Shown: positions 44,663 through 54,327 of the stretch, one piece after another | How positions within the stretch are numbered: position 1 is the stretch's first letter | Layout of the letters: every line of letters starts with the position of its first letter | Source: CTSoil-075 sp042610375 | Lineage (GTDB): Bacteria; Bacillota; Negativicutes; DSM-13327 | Assembly (NCBI RefSeq): GCF_042610375.1 | Contig: NZ_JBGJZL010000008.1 | Location: 179,885 to 243,884, forward strand | Direction: 5' to 3' | Length of the DNA: 64,000 nt | The notes under the pieces: model-generated | Seen by the model: only the letters and a program-made list of their open reading frames with translations | Database searches by the model: none | What the model was told of the DNA's origin: nothing | Position numbers and translations under genes: made by a program

Positions 44663-46381
44663 TTAACACATACCCTCTTTTTCAAGATCTTCAACTACAT
44701 AGATCGTACCACCAGCAACTCTTGCTAACTGTTTTAAATAGTCCAAATGAGGCTTAAGTCCAATACAAGTAAAACTATAATTCTTAAATTTGATGGATCT
44801 TGCAACCTGTAAAGCGTCATAGATTGGGTCAATTGTTAACATTCCCAGCGTAGGTACACCATCAGTAATTAATATAATTAATGGATTATATACTCTATTT
44901 TTTTGAAAATAGTGTATACATGCTGTTAGTCCTAAAGCTAAAGGTGTCTCACCCGACGCTTTAATATTTTCAAGCCCTTGTTCTAATTGCCTAATATCTC
45001 GCGTAAAAGGAACTTGTACCCAGGATTTATTTCCTTGAAAGGCAATGATACTCATACGATCAGCCGTTGAAAAAAATAAAAATTTAGCTAATAATTTAGC
45101 AGCACGAATACGCTGTCCTTTCATGCTAGAGCTTGCATCAACCAGCACACAAAATTCAATTCTTACTTGTTTTTTATTGATTGTGTATCGTAAATCCTTA
45201 TAATCGATTTTAAATAATGTAGTTTCTTCTTCAATCATCCTACGAGCAACAGCCTGTATAGTCTGTGAAATTTCTATTTCTTTAGACTCATTACTATCTT
45301 TCATCTGATTTGCAATACTTTGATGATTAGGACAATGGTTTCTATTTTGCACTATTTTACTTTGTCCTGATTTTAAAAACTTTTTTTTCACCCTGCGCAT
45401 TACCCTACGCAAATGAATTTCAATGTCAGGTAAATAGTCTTCCCATTCACTTTTAATTTGCTTACTTAATTGTCTTATATTTCTATTTTCTTCCTGTAAA
45501 TTAATGATTCCATCCTTACTTACAGAAAGAGCAGGATGCAGGCTATTAATGCCACTCCTCCCTTCATGAAGATCTTCCGAATCATCCTTCCTTCGTAAAA
45601 ATTCTTTTACCTCTTGACTTGTCTCTAAGGTGTCCATAAAATTGTTTGTTTCTTGATTTTTTTGATAAGGATCGAATTCACTTGTACTATTGTTTTCTTG
45701 CAACAAAGAATCTGATTTCTCAGCATAGGCTGATAAGTCGATCTTTCCCTTATCACTACTTTTGATATTTTCGATTTTTTCATTACATCTTAGCTCTAAA
45801 GCGCAAGATAAAATAGCGTTTTCAATTGCCATAATTACATACACAAGACAAGCCAAATGTTGTTTTAATAATGCTGTAGTGAGATGAACATGATTTGTAT
45901 GAATCTTACGTAGCGACAATTTTTGTCCATAAGTTAAATTTCCAGTAACACGTCCACCACCTGTACCTGTTTGAATATCAAAAAAGTTAATATCAACCAG
46001 ACCATTTGTAGAATCCATATGATGTAGAGCAGCATAGTGGATATTATAGTCATCTACAGCTTTACATACTTGACGCGCAACGATATGATGCTCAACTAAA
46101 CCACATTCATGAAATACATCTAGATGATAAATCCTTCCTGGTTCCTTTCGATGATAGAAAATTTGTCCTGCATCCATATCTTGCATAACATTGACTTCTT
46201 GGGGTTTGCTTGGATGAGAAATATGCATTTTTTGGCTACATACCGTACTTTGTCCAATACGAACTCCCATATTTTGATCAATAAGCTTTGATAATTCTCT
46301 AGTCACAGTCGTCAGCTTATTTAAAAAATCATCTTCATAGAATGAACCTTGATTCTCATCCATTTGATTACTGTTCTCCAT
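44663..46381 (-). CDS. vWA-domain protein, magnesium-chelatase ChlD-like
   Basis: The 572-residue protein ends in a von Willebrand A domain (about 405-572) with the metal-site motif DASSSM at 415-420, SGETPLALGL and ITDGVPT. An acidic, low-complexity linker (about 190-330) joins it to an unrecognised N-terminal domain that contains HTNHVHLTTALLKQHLACLVYVIMAIENAILSCAL. With the adjacent AAA+ gene it forms a ChlI/ChlD-like pair, but no porphyrin gene is nearby. The genes overlap by 14 bp, so they are translated together. The ATG at 46381 is the likeliest start. Confidence 0.75.
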   Translation of the reverse strand: MENSNQMDENQGSFYEDDFLNKLTTVTRELSKLIDQNMGVRIGQSTVCSQKMHISHPSKPQEVNVMQDMDAGQIFYHRKEPGRIYHLDVFHECGLVEHHIVARQVCKAVDDYNIHYAALHHMDSTNGLVDINFFDIQTGTGGGRVTGNLTYGQKLSLRKIHTNHVHLTTALLKQHLACLVYVIMAIENAILSCALELRCNEKIENIKSSDKGKIDLSAYAEKSDSLLQENNSTSEFDPYQKNQETNNFMDTLETSQEVKEFLRRKDDSEDLHEGRSGINSLHPALSVSKDGIINLQEENRNIRQLSKQIKSEWEDYLPDIEIHLRRVMRRVKKKFLKSGQSKIVQNRNHCPNHQSIANQMKDSNESKEIEISQTIQAVARRMIEEETTLFKIDYKDLRYTINKKQVRIEFCVLVDASSSMKGQRIRAAKLLAKFLFFSTADRMSIIAFQGNKSWVQVPFTRDIRQLEQGLENIKASGETPLALGLTACIHYFQKNRVYNPLIILITDGVPTLGMLTIDPIYDALQVARSIKFKNYSFTCIGLKPHLDYLKQLARVAGGTIYVVEDLEKEGMC

Positions 46382-47666
46382 GTTTGATAAACTCTTCAAC
46401 AGGTAATTCTCTCATCGCTAAAGCCTTGTGCGGTGGTGCTATAAAATCAGTTTTAGCAGGATCCATCATTTTCAAATTTCCTGCCGGCATTCCATCATTT
46501 TTTGAGCCAACCATCTGCGATTTGATTGGACTTTTATATTTATTCAAAAAATTCATCTTCTGATACAAGTTATTCAAGATATTTTTCCACCAAATTATTT
46601 TTTCAATTTTATTTGAGGATAGCAACTCTTGTACAGGTAGATTTATGTGGGATTTGACTTTTCCACATTCTAAATAATTTAAAATTTGTTCAATGCTTTC
46701 CTTATCGACACGATGATTCAACGCAAAGGGAACAATATTAATAAGATCCGTGATTTCCACTCTTTGTCGACCTGCCATCAAACAAGATAGACTAGCTGAT
46801 AATTCCATTGTCTCAATGGAGCGTAAACTTTCCAAATTGAAATCTACATAGATTTTAGCGATCATATTTCGAATATGATCTTCAATCATAATCGCACCTA
46901 AGTCGCCCACTCTATTTTTCTCTCTATAATCCAAGTCTATCTCTATTTGTTGAGTACGTTGTGCTAAAATATTAAATACTGCAGTATACTCTTTTGGGCG
47001 TTCCATACAAATACTAAAATCAAACCGATCTGCTAGTTGCTTTCGAATCAAATTGAGTGGACCTGGCTCTTCATCAGGGTTCGACGCAGCCCATATAGCT
47101 ACTGAAACTGGCAATTCTACTGTTGGTAAACCAGTTTCCTCAATTTGAACATGACCAGGTTTAGTCCCCATCACATCAAGAAGCACATCTGCTACTTCAG
47201 GAGAAACATCTGCTAATCGATTAATCTCATCAATAAAAATGACGCCGCGATGAGCTTGGGGAATAGTACCAGGTAAAATCGCTGCCATCCCTCGGTCATG
47301 AGACGTTAACTTACCTAAATCAATGCTACCAATCACCGTTCCAATCTTTGCAGCATGGGAAATTTCCAAAAATGGACATGGTACAACTTCAGTACCAATA
47401 CTTCCTATTTTTTCGGAAGATAAATGACGATGTTCTGGGCAATGAGGCTTTTCAGGATGACAATTATAAATACAATTTTTAATTCTAAGAATTGGCGGGA
47501 GCATTTCTTTAACAGATCTCATAATTGTTGTTTTACCAGTACCACGGACCCCTTCAGCATGAATATGTAAGGGTATATCATTCGACAAAGCCGTTATGGA
47601 CATTTCGATTGCCCTAAATAAATCACTATTTCCCTTATACTTTACCAATTGATCATAATTTTTCAT
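46368..47666 (-). CDS. AAA+ ATPase, magnesium-chelatase ChlI-like, with a Cys/His insert
   Basis: The 432-residue protein has Walker A GVRGTGKT at 39-46, Walker B GVIFIDEINRLADVSPE, and sensor AIWAASNPDEEPGPLN. It also carries an insert just after Walker A with C65, C69, H70, C76 and H79 and a further C97, likely a metal site. The C-terminal 60 residues are basic and end in PPHKALAMRELPVEEF. ChlI/MoxR-type ATPases remodel partner complexes or insert metals. The partner should be the overlapping vWA protein. The GTG at 47681 lies inside the ribosome site, so I prefer the ATG at 47666. Confidence 0.75.
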   Translation of the reverse strand: MKNYDQLVKYKGNSDLFRAIEMSITALSNDIPLHIHAEGVRGTGKTTIMRSVKEMLPPILRIKNCIYNCHPEKPHCPEHRHLSSEKIGSIGTEVVPCPFLEISHAAKIGTVIGSIDLGKLTSHDRGMAAILPGTIPQAHRGVIFIDEINRLADVSPEVADVLLDVMGTKPGHVQIEETGLPTVELPVSVAIWAASNPDEEPGPLNLIRKQLADRFDFSICMERPKEYTAVFNILAQRTQQIEIDLDYREKNRVGDLGAIMIEDHIRNMIAKIYVDFNLESLRSIETMELSASLSCLMAGRQRVEITDLINIVPFALNHRVDKESIEQILNYLECGKVKSHINLPVQELLSSNKIEKIIWWKNILNNLYQKMNFLNKYKSPIKSQMVGSKNDGMPAGNLKMMDPAKTDFIAPPHKALAMRELPVEEFIKHGEQ

Positions 47667-47750
47667 AGAAATTAAAGCCACCTCTGTTTTTCTTTATTGT
47701 ATCCATGTCATTTATTTACATACAAATACTTTAATAAAGATGGACGTTTT

Positions 47751-48227
47751 TTAAAGTGTATACATCATATATTTCACAATGATTATAATCATAAGTAAAC
47801 CACAAATTAAACGTACCCCAGCAGTTAGTATTAATCGTATTAAAATTTTCCCAATCATATCTAAACGTGCTAACAATGTTTTCCCTACTACTATTTCCCA
47901 TATTGTTGCGCCAACGAATGATCCTAATAAGGCACTTGCAATAATGATACCTGCTAAATTACACACAGAAGTATCAATACTATATCGCCTCGAAACTCGA
48001 TAAGGTCTCGTTGTGAGAATTCTAAGTCCCCGTGCTCCGACTTCAGATAAAAGTGTCAATAGAAGTAAAACAAATCCTATCCATGACTGGAATATATTTA
48101 GATTAATGAAGATTCCATAGCCAGCAGCGACGACTAAAATAATCACAGTCCCGTACAGTCTCGGTGCAAGTGTACAGGCCAATCCAATAAACATGATGAA
48201 CAACGCACTAAATTTTAATATCAACAT
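47751..48227 (-). CDS. DUF456-like membrane protein
   Basis: The 158-residue protein has four to five transmembrane helices and the pattern ASALLGSFVGATIWEIVVGK in its second half, similar to DUF456 proteins. Function unknown. It lies 70 bp upstream of the AAA+/vWA pair and 52 bp downstream of the YkvI-like gene; a shared transcript is possible but not shown. Confidence 0.5.
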   Translation of the reverse strand: MLILKFSALFIMFIGLACTLAPRLYGTVIILVVAAGYGIFINLNIFQSWIGFVLLLLTLLSEVGARGLRILTTRPYRVSRRYSIDTSVCNLAGIIIASALLGSFVGATIWEIVVGKTLLARLDMIGKILIRLILTAGVRLICGLLMIIIIVKYMMYTL

Positions 48228-48279
48228 ATCACGTTCTCACTTAGTTCTGATTAATCAATGAATCCTTTCTAGCTTAGTA

Positions 48280-49284
48280 TTACTGATTTATTCCATATTT
48301 ATGTAGGAAATAAGCAGTATAAATAATAAATAAGATCATCAAAAATCCTGTGTAGCTCATTAAGGATAAAATCAAAGAAAAGGGTATAAAACTAATTATA
48401 TAAATGAGAGTTATCACAACAAATAGTGCCGGCCAAAAGGTTAACCCAGTCAAACTACTCATTTGTCGCGCATTTAAAAGCATGGCAGGAGCCATCGTAT
48501 TCACAAGGGTACAAAATAATACAATATTAAAGAGCACAGCAACTCCACTAATCTTGCTCACTACAACTGTTAATGCCAAAGGCCCCTGAGCGTTAGCTGA
48601 TAGCACTAAGTAGGCTACACCCAATGTAATGATACTTTCTACAATTTTTGCCAATACAACGATCACAATCGCGCGGCTACCTTTCTGTGATAAATAAGCT
48701 GTAGTTTCCATCAGTAATGCGACCCACATACCCCCAACATTATAGCCCGTCAATGCAAGAACAAGTGACCAATTGATATGATTCCAATTCAGAGAAACTT
48801 TATACCAGTGTACATCATATAGAAAAAAAATAAGGATAATAAGTGGTAATAATAATAATCCAATATAATTGGATAGTGTTAATAGTTCACGGCTATGAGC
48901 AATAGCCAGCAATGAAAATAGAATTAAACAAGCCAAAGCGGCAAGCCAGTATGGCAAGCCGAACAAAAATTGCAGCATTCCACCAGCATAATAACAACCA
49001 GTTAAAGAACTTGCGGGAATGCTAACAGATAACAAAGTGAGAGCGACTATTTTCCGCCCTAAAACCCCACATTGTTTTTTCGTAGCAACAACCAAATCTT
49101 GCCCAGTCATAACACCAATCCAAGCAATTACTGCTGCAATAATAACTCCAAACACCATCGACCCAAAGATACTCACAATCGATTGATCATCTTCAAAAGA
49201 TCCAACAATATCAGGTATAACGGCTACATTATTTCCCGAAATATGAATGATCGCCAGACAAAATATTGGTACTATCATCCACAT
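48280..49284 (-). CDS. YkvI-family membrane protein (APC-type permease)
   Basis: The 334-residue protein has about ten transmembrane helices, with IFGSMVFGVIIAAVIAWIG and LVLALTGYNVGGMWVALLME typical of YkvI-like members of the amino acid-polyamine superfamily. The closest recognised relatives include germinant-receptor B subunits and sodium/solute carriers, so amino-acid transport is a guess. It starts behind GGTGGTGAATGT and follows the secDF terminator. Confidence 0.65.
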   Translation of the reverse strand: MWMIVPIFCLAIIHISGNNVAVIPDIVGSFEDDQSIVSIFGSMVFGVIIAAVIAWIGVMTGQDLVVATKKQCGVLGRKIVALTLLSVSIPASSLTGCYYAGGMLQFLFGLPYWLAALACLILFSLLAIAHSRELLTLSNYIGLLLLPLIILIFFLYDVHWYKVSLNWNHINWSLVLALTGYNVGGMWVALLMETTAYLSQKGSRAIVIVVLAKIVESIITLGVAYLVLSANAQGPLALTVVVSKISGVAVLFNIVLFCTLVNTMAPAMLLNARQMSSLTGLTFWPALFVVITLIYIISFIPFSLILSLMSYTGFLMILFIIYTAYFLHKYGINQ

Positions 49285-49351
49285 ACATTCACCACCTTTA
49301 TTGCTACTATCCTATTAAGCAATCATCTGTTAAGTGACTAAGGAGAAGAAT

Positions 49352-49399
49352 AAAAGGATCACTACAATAGTCTTTCCAAACTATTGTAGTGATCCTTTT
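49352..49399. terminator. Terminator after secF
   Basis: AAAAGGATCACTACAATAG and CTATTGTAGTGATCCTTTT form a perfect 19-bp stem around ten bases. T-runs occur on both strands; on the minus strand it closes the secD-secF operon. Confidence 0.9.
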
Positions 49400-49423
49400 T
49401 GTAATAAGAATTATTGTAAGGAT

Positions 49424-50332
49424 TTACTTTGTACCACCGGTTTTTAAAGCAAGTCGTTTGCGTTCTTCATACTCTTTCCATGTCACCCAAATAGGGCTAG
49501 CGTTGAAAATCGAAGAATAAGCTCCACTAGTAAATCCAATCAAAAGGGCTAAGGAGAAATTTTTCGTGGTTTCTCCACCAAATATATAAAGGGCAGCCGT
49601 TGCAAATATAACTGTTAATACCGTATAGATAGAACGAGTCATTGTTTGCCAAATACTGCGATTAACGAGTTGGTTAAAAGGTTCTGCTTTACTGTGTGTT
49701 TTTAAGTTCTCTCGAATACGGTCAAAAATAACGATGGTATCATTAATGGAATAACCAACAATCGTAAGAATCGCTGCAATGAAAGAAGCATCGATTTCCT
49801 TCTGTAGTAATGAGAACATACCAACCACGATTAATATATCATGAGCGATAGCAATAATACCAGAAACTGCAAACTTAAACTCAAAACGATAGGTAATATA
49901 AGCAATCATAAAAAACCATGATACGATTACTGCAATAATGGCATTTTTAGTTAACTCGGAACCAATGACTGCCCCTACCTTTTCCACACGTAGAGTATCA
50001 AAGCTGCCTAAGGATTTTTCCATGCCTGCTAGTACACTACGTCGTTCATCATCAGAAAGTACATGGGTACGAATAAACACATTTTCTGAAGATTCACTTT
50101 GTCCACTTGCTGCTAATTGGATCGTGCTATTCTCTAACTTATATTCTTGTAATGCACCACGTACTTCCGTAACGGTAACAGGACGAGCAAATTTTAAATC
50201 CATTAATGTGCCGCCTGTAAAATCAATACCTAAATTAAATCCTTGCAAAACCATAGAAATTAAGCCAGGAACAATTACAAGAATCGAGAATAGAAAAAAC
50301 CACTTCTTTTTACCAATAATATCAAACTTCAT
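49424..50332 (-). CDS. secF: Protein translocase subunit SecF
   Basis: The 302-residue protein has six membrane helices, the conserved NLGIDFTGGTLMDLKF after the first helix, and VIVFDRIREN in the C-terminal half. With SecD it uses the proton gradient to pull secreted proteins out on the trans side. It follows secD by 14 bp and starts behind GGGGGTGG. Confidence 0.96.
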   Translation of the reverse strand: MKFDIIGKKKWFFLFSILVIVPGLISMVLQGFNLGIDFTGGTLMDLKFARPVTVTEVRGALQEYKLENSTIQLAASGQSESSENVFIRTHVLSDDERRSVLAGMEKSLGSFDTLRVEKVGAVIGSELTKNAIIAVIVSWFFMIAYITYRFEFKFAVSGIIAIAHDILIVVGMFSLLQKEIDASFIAAILTIVGYSINDTIVIFDRIRENLKTHSKAEPFNQLVNRSIWQTMTRSIYTVLTVIFATAALYIFGGETTKNFSLALLIGFTSGAYSSIFNASPIWVTWKEYEERKRLALKTGGTK

Positions 50333-50346
50333 TATTCATCCACCCC

Positions 50347-51552
50347 CTATGCCCCAAAAATTTTGCCATTTTTAAATACATTAGTGTGCATGAGCATTTT
50401 TAGCATATACTTTGTAACAGTAATTGCTGTAAACATACTCAATACAATACCTAATCCTAGTGTAATAGCAAAACCTTTTATTGGGCCGGTTCCCAAGAAG
50501 AATAAAACTGCAACTGCAAGTAAAGTCGTTAAATTCGAATCAAAGATTGTCGCAAATGCACGGTTAAAACCAGCATCCATAGCTGCCCGTAAGGTTTTAC
50601 CTGCACGATATTCTTCCTTAAATCGTTCAAAAATTAACACATTGGCATCGACTGCCATCCCCATGGACAGAATAATGCCTGCAATTCCAGGTAAAGTCAA
50701 CGTAGCATTAAGCATCTTCAATGCAAAAAGTAACATTAGTACATAGAGTATTAAAGTTACATTAGCCACAAAACCTGACAAGCGGTAAAAAGCTAACATA
50801 AAAAATAAAATAGCCCCAACACCAATGCCAAAGGCAACTTTACTTTTTTCTTTAGAATCTTGACCAAGAGTTGGTCCTACAGTACGCATTTCTAATACAT
50901 CGACTTTTACAGGCAATGAACCAGAGCGTAATAAGATAGCTAACTCTTGCGCTTCTTCAATCGTACGGCTGCCAGTAATAATAGCTTTGCCACTTGGAAT
51001 CGGCTCATTAACAACTGGACTTGTTAGCACTTTTTTATCTAATAAGATGCTAATGTGTTTACCCACATTTTTAGTTGTCAAATCAGCAAAAAGTTTAGTA
51101 CCTTCAGCAGAAAATTCTAGGGCGACGACGCTATTTTTATTCTGACCGATTTCCGCTTTCGCATCTTTTAAATCTTTACCCGTCATGACGGTTGCGCCAC
51201 TTTCATTCTGAAACTCTAATAATGCTGTCTTACCAAGCATTTCAATTGCTTTTTCAGGTTCTTTAATACCAGGCAATTCAACAATAATACGTCTGTCACC
51301 CTGGCGTTGGATGATTGGTTCCGTTAAACCAATTTCGTTAACACGTTTTTCAATAATTTTTACAACTCGCTGTACAGCATCTTCATCCACCTTAGCTTCA
51401 GGTGTATCAACAGCTTCAAGTACTACATGAGTTCCACCCTGCAAATCTAATCCCTGTTTAATTGATGTAGCTAAGGGTGAAATATAATAGCCAAAAACTG
51501 CTAATATTATAACCACTGCTAAACAAAATTTAGTTAAATTCCCCCATCTCAA
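50347..51552 (-). CDS. secD: Protein translocase subunit SecD
   Basis: The 401-residue protein carries the D1 signature KQGLDLQGGTHVVLEA, the P1 periplasmic domain with PGIKEPEKAIEMLGKTA, and five C-terminal helices including ILSMGMAVDANVLIFERFKEE. It is split from SecF, unlike the fused SecDF of B. subtilis. The start is a TTG at 51552, six bases from GGGGGAG; the further upstream TTG lies inside that site. Confidence 0.96.
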   Translation of the reverse strand: MRWGNLTKFCLAVVIILAVFGYYISPLATSIKQGLDLQGGTHVVLEAVDTPEAKVDEDAVQRVVKIIEKRVNEIGLTEPIIQRQGDRRIIVELPGIKEPEKAIEMLGKTALLEFQNESGATVMTGKDLKDAKAEIGQNKNSVVALEFSAEGTKLFADLTTKNVGKHISILLDKKVLTSPVVNEPIPSGKAIITGSRTIEEAQELAILLRSGSLPVKVDVLEMRTVGPTLGQDSKEKSKVAFGIGVGAILFFMLAFYRLSGFVANVTLILYVLMLLFALKMLNATLTLPGIAGIILSMGMAVDANVLIFERFKEEYRAGKTLRAAMDAGFNRAFATIFDSNLTTLLAVAVLFFLGTGPIKGFAITLGLGIVLSMFTAITVTKYMLKMLMHTNVFKNGKIFGA

Positions 51553-51588
51553 AAACGTCTCCCCCAATCTTATCTTATATAGTAGCTT

Positions 51589-52254
51589 TTATAATAACTG
51601 ATTCTCATTAATGATTAACTTAAAGTGGCACTTCAAAAAAGTGGCCGCGCGCCTCGACATAATCATCCTTGCTAAAAATATTTCAAAATACTCCATCACT
51701 GGACAAATCGTTGTATCAATTGAGATTTCCAACGCAATAGTAGACAATTGTTTATTAATGACTAAATGGCTACTATTCGCAGCATAATTCACTCGATCAT
51801 GAATTTCAAATGTTGCAAAATCCTTATTCGTCACTCGACTCCGGTGTACATCTGACTTGTCGGCTAGAATTAATGCTGATGCAACATGATTAATGGCATT
51901 GCCGCGTTCCTCTTCATGATTACCAATGGCTGAAATGACCAAGGCAATTTCTTCAGGTGGCATACCAAGCCGCGAAAGGATCGTATAGGCCATAATGGCA
52001 CCATTACCACCATGATTATAACGATTAATCATATTGCCAATATCATGAATATAACCAGCAATGGCTGCTAGTTCACAATCGCGCTCACCATAATCAAGTT
52101 CTTTTAAAACAGTATAGGCTCGCTCAGATATCATTGTCGCATGACGTTTACCATGTTCTGTAAAACCAAGACGACCAAGATATTCTGTACTACGCGTTAA
52201 ATACACGGAAATCTCATGATCTTTTTTCAAATCCTCAACAGTAATTTTCAGCAT
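51589..52254 (-). CDS. HD-domain protein
   Basis: The 221-residue protein has HD metallophosphohydrolase residues H..HD..D: FTEHGKRHATMIS, IAGYIHDIGNMI, SAIGNHEEERG and ILADKSDVHRSR, about 30-140. The C-terminal 80 residues are unassigned. It should hydrolyse a phosphoester such as a nucleotide; substrate unknown. The stop is 36 bp from secD, and it overlaps the upstream P-loop gene by 20 bp, linking the signalling cluster to secDF. Confidence 0.75.
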   Translation of the reverse strand: MLKITVEDLKKDHEISVYLTRSTEYLGRLGFTEHGKRHATMISERAYTVLKELDYGERDCELAAIAGYIHDIGNMINRYNHGGNGAIMAYTILSRLGMPPEEIALVISAIGNHEEERGNAINHVASALILADKSDVHRSRVTNKDFATFEIHDRVNYAANSSHLVINKQLSTIALEISIDTTICPVMEYFEIFLARMIMSRRAATFLKCHFKLIINENQLL

Positions 52255-52591
52255 GGCAATTCCTCCTGATATACTCTAATACATTTTGGACGATTTCATC
52301 TTTAGTCAACTCATCAGTCTGGATATATAAATCAGCATGCTCATACGCGTCACAAAGCCTTTTACGCTGTAAAGTAAGCCGATCTTCACCCCAGGGCACC
52401 ACACGGCGCTGACGAATTGTTTTCATTTGAACATCCAATACTATTAGTATGTCAGGTTGCTTGTGATTCCATAACTTTTTAATCACCGAATGTTCTTGGG
52501 CAACATTATAGGCTTCAATCCCTAAATCTCGTAGAGACTTCACTAAGGTTGTTTTACCCGAAACACAAACACCAGCAACTACCACTCGCAT
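52235..52591 (-). CDS. Small P-loop NTPase/kinase-like protein
   Basis: The 118-residue protein starts RVVVAGVCVSGKTTLVKSLRDLG with a Walker A (GVCVSGKT at about 7-14) and has the DILIVLDVQMKTIRQRR stretch typical of adenylate-kinase-type folds. It is short for a full kinase. It overlaps the HD gene and follows the SpoIIE-type phosphatase gene by 12 bp. A regulatory nucleotide switch is imaginable, but nothing more can be said. Confidence 0.65.
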   Translation of the reverse strand: MRVVVAGVCVSGKTTLVKSLRDLGIEAYNVAQEHSVIKKLWNHKQPDILIVLDVQMKTIRQRRVVPWGEDRLTLQRKRLCDAYEHADLYIQTDELTKDEIVQNVLEYIRRNCHAENYC

Positions 52592-52603
52592 TTTATCACC
52601 ATT

Positions 52604-53308
52604 CTAACAAGGAAATGACACACTCATCCTTTGAATATGATGTACGCTTTCCGTATCACATATGCCCATCACAACCACAGTCATATCATCACTAGGACGA
52701 TAATCATCGAGTTCCAACGCATATTCTAAAATACTTTCTGCGATGAATGTGGCATCTTCTGGATTATTATCAGCAATCAGCTTTTGGATCATCTCAAAAT
52801 TCATGGTTTTACCACGTTTACGGCCTGCAGCCTGGATACCATCAGTATAGGATACTAAAAGCATGCCCACTTCCAATGGTATTTGATACATTAATGGTTT
52901 CATCCGTTTATGCACACCAATTGAACTAATCTCCTCATCATAAACATCAATTCCATATTGATGCTTGAGAATCACCGGGCAGTTTGAGTTTCGACTAAAC
53001 ACTACAGTTTGCGTATCAAGATCAGCACTAATGAGAGTCAAAGTTGATGAAACTTTTCCATCCTTCACGACATAAAGATAATCATGGACAGCCCTTGCAA
53101 CTGCCCCATCACGAGCACCATCGGCAATTAATGCAGCAGCCTTATTGACGACTAAACTACTCGTTATCTTAGCAGACTTACCGCTTCCTTGTCCATCTGC
53201 TAAGATAGCAGAAATACCACCACTGGGCCGTTCAGTGATTTCAACGCTATCTCCACATTCCGCCATTGCATATTTATTGATTTTGGCAATGCCTATCTTA
53301 ATTTCCAT
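52604..53308 (-). CDS. SpoIIE-type PP2C serine phosphatase
   Basis: The 234-residue soluble protein has PP2C-SpoIIE motifs AILADGQGSGKSAKITSSLV (metal aspartate), STLTLISADLDTQTV, LLVSYTDGIQAAG and the final YRPSDDMTVVVM. It lacks the membrane part of SpoIIE, so it resembles RsbU/RsbX-type phosphatases that act on anti-anti-sigma factors. No such partner is in the window. The ATG at 53308 follows AGGTGGG. Confidence 0.8.
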   Translation of the reverse strand: MEIKIGIAKINKYAMAECGDSVEITERPSGGISAILADGQGSGKSAKITSSLVVNKAAALIADGARDGAVARAVHDYLYVVKDGKVSSTLTLISADLDTQTVVFSRNSNCPVILKHQYGIDVYDEEISSIGVHKRMKPLMYQIPLEVGMLLVSYTDGIQAAGRKRGKTMNFEMIQKLIADNNPEDATFIAESILEYALELDDYRPSDDMTVVVMGICDTESVHHIQRMSVSFPC

Positions 53309-53370
53309 TTGCACCCACCTAGCGACATAATCTACTATCAAGAAAATTTGATATGCAAGAGGCAAAGTTC

Positions 53371-53976
53371 TTAGACCTTACCTACATCACACGATATAAT
53401 TCTATCTTCCCTTAACAAATAATGTACTGGCCTATCATACTGATTAGAAGGTATACAATCCACCATCTGAGAAGACCATATTGCACCAATCAGAACAGCC
53501 TTACTGGCCTGAGGAATAAATCGATCATAATAACCAGCACCCATACCAAGGCGGTTGCCTGCATAATCATAAGCAACTGCTGGTACAACAATCAAGTCAA
53601 TAGACTCCGGATCAATAACCTTCAAATGGGTCGGATCAGGAACAAACAAATTAAATCGTCCCCGTACTAAACTATCCATGTTATCAATAATCGCCGCATC
53701 CATCACACCGAACTGCTGACGCATATGAGGTATGCAGACAGTTTTCCCCTGCCGCCACGTATGCTCAATGATCTTCATCATACTCGGTTCATCTGGCATG
53801 GATATAAACAACATAATCGTGTTAGCCTGTTGGTAACATGACCAAGCATATAAGTTTTCTGCCATCTTATCACTTTGATTCAGGATAAATTCTTGATCAT
53901 GTTTGCGTCTTTGCTCTAACAAATCGGCACGTAATTGTTGTTTTTGGACTTTAATATTAAGCTTTTTGTTGAGCAT
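53371..53976 (-). CDS. 5-formyltetrahydrofolate cyclo-ligase
   Basis: The 201-residue protein has the N-terminal QQLRADLLEQRR motif, IMLFISMPDEPSM and the conserved VPAVAYDYAGNRLGMGAGYYDRFI near 135-160, with PCIP-like VCIPHM. It returns 5-formyl-THF to the folate pool using ATP. The start at 53976 overlaps yajC by 20 bp; extension to 54030 would bury the yajC end further. Confidence 0.9.
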   Translation of the reverse strand: MLNKKLNIKVQKQQLRADLLEQRRKHDQEFILNQSDKMAENLYAWSCYQQANTIMLFISMPDEPSMMKIIEHTWRQGKTVCIPHMRQQFGVMDAAIIDNMDSLVRGRFNLFVPDPTHLKVIDPESIDLIVVPAVAYDYAGNRLGMGAGYYDRFIPQASKAVLIGAIWSSQMVDCIPSNQYDRPVHYLLREDRIISCDVGKV

Positions 53977-54262
53977 TTTGGTAACTTTGAACTGCAGTAC
54001 GTAAAAAATCCATTTCGATTTTTTCTGCAACTTTTAACGTCACTTTTTTTGCATCTAAGGCTGTGATAGTTCCGTACATACCACCTGAAGTAATTACACG
54101 ATCACCTTTTTTTAAATTATTTAACATATCAGCACGACGTTGCTGTTCCTTTTTCTGTGGACGATATAATAAAAAATAAAAAACGACCGCCATTAAGACA
54201 ATTGGTCCATAAGAAGCTAACATCTGAATTGTTTCCTGCGAAATACCCGGCAATATAATCAC
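53957..54262 (-). CDS. yajC: Preprotein translocase subunit YajC
   Basis: The 101-residue protein has one membrane helix (about 14-32) followed by LYRPQKKEQQRRADMLNNLKKGDRVITSGGMYGTI, the diagnostic YajC sequence, and a basic tail. It associates with SecDF. The tgt-yajC order is conserved in many bacteria. It lies 65 bp after tgt. Confidence 0.95.
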   Translation of the reverse strand: MIILPGISQETIQMLASYGPIVLMAVVFYFLLYRPQKKEQQRRADMLNNLKKGDRVITSGGMYGTITALDAKKVTLKVAEKIEMDFLRTAVQSYQNAQQKA

Positions 54263-54327
54263 TCCTATTTTTATAATCTAATCTGCTCTACTAACAGTAT
54301 ATTCCACATTAAATACTGAAATCCTCT

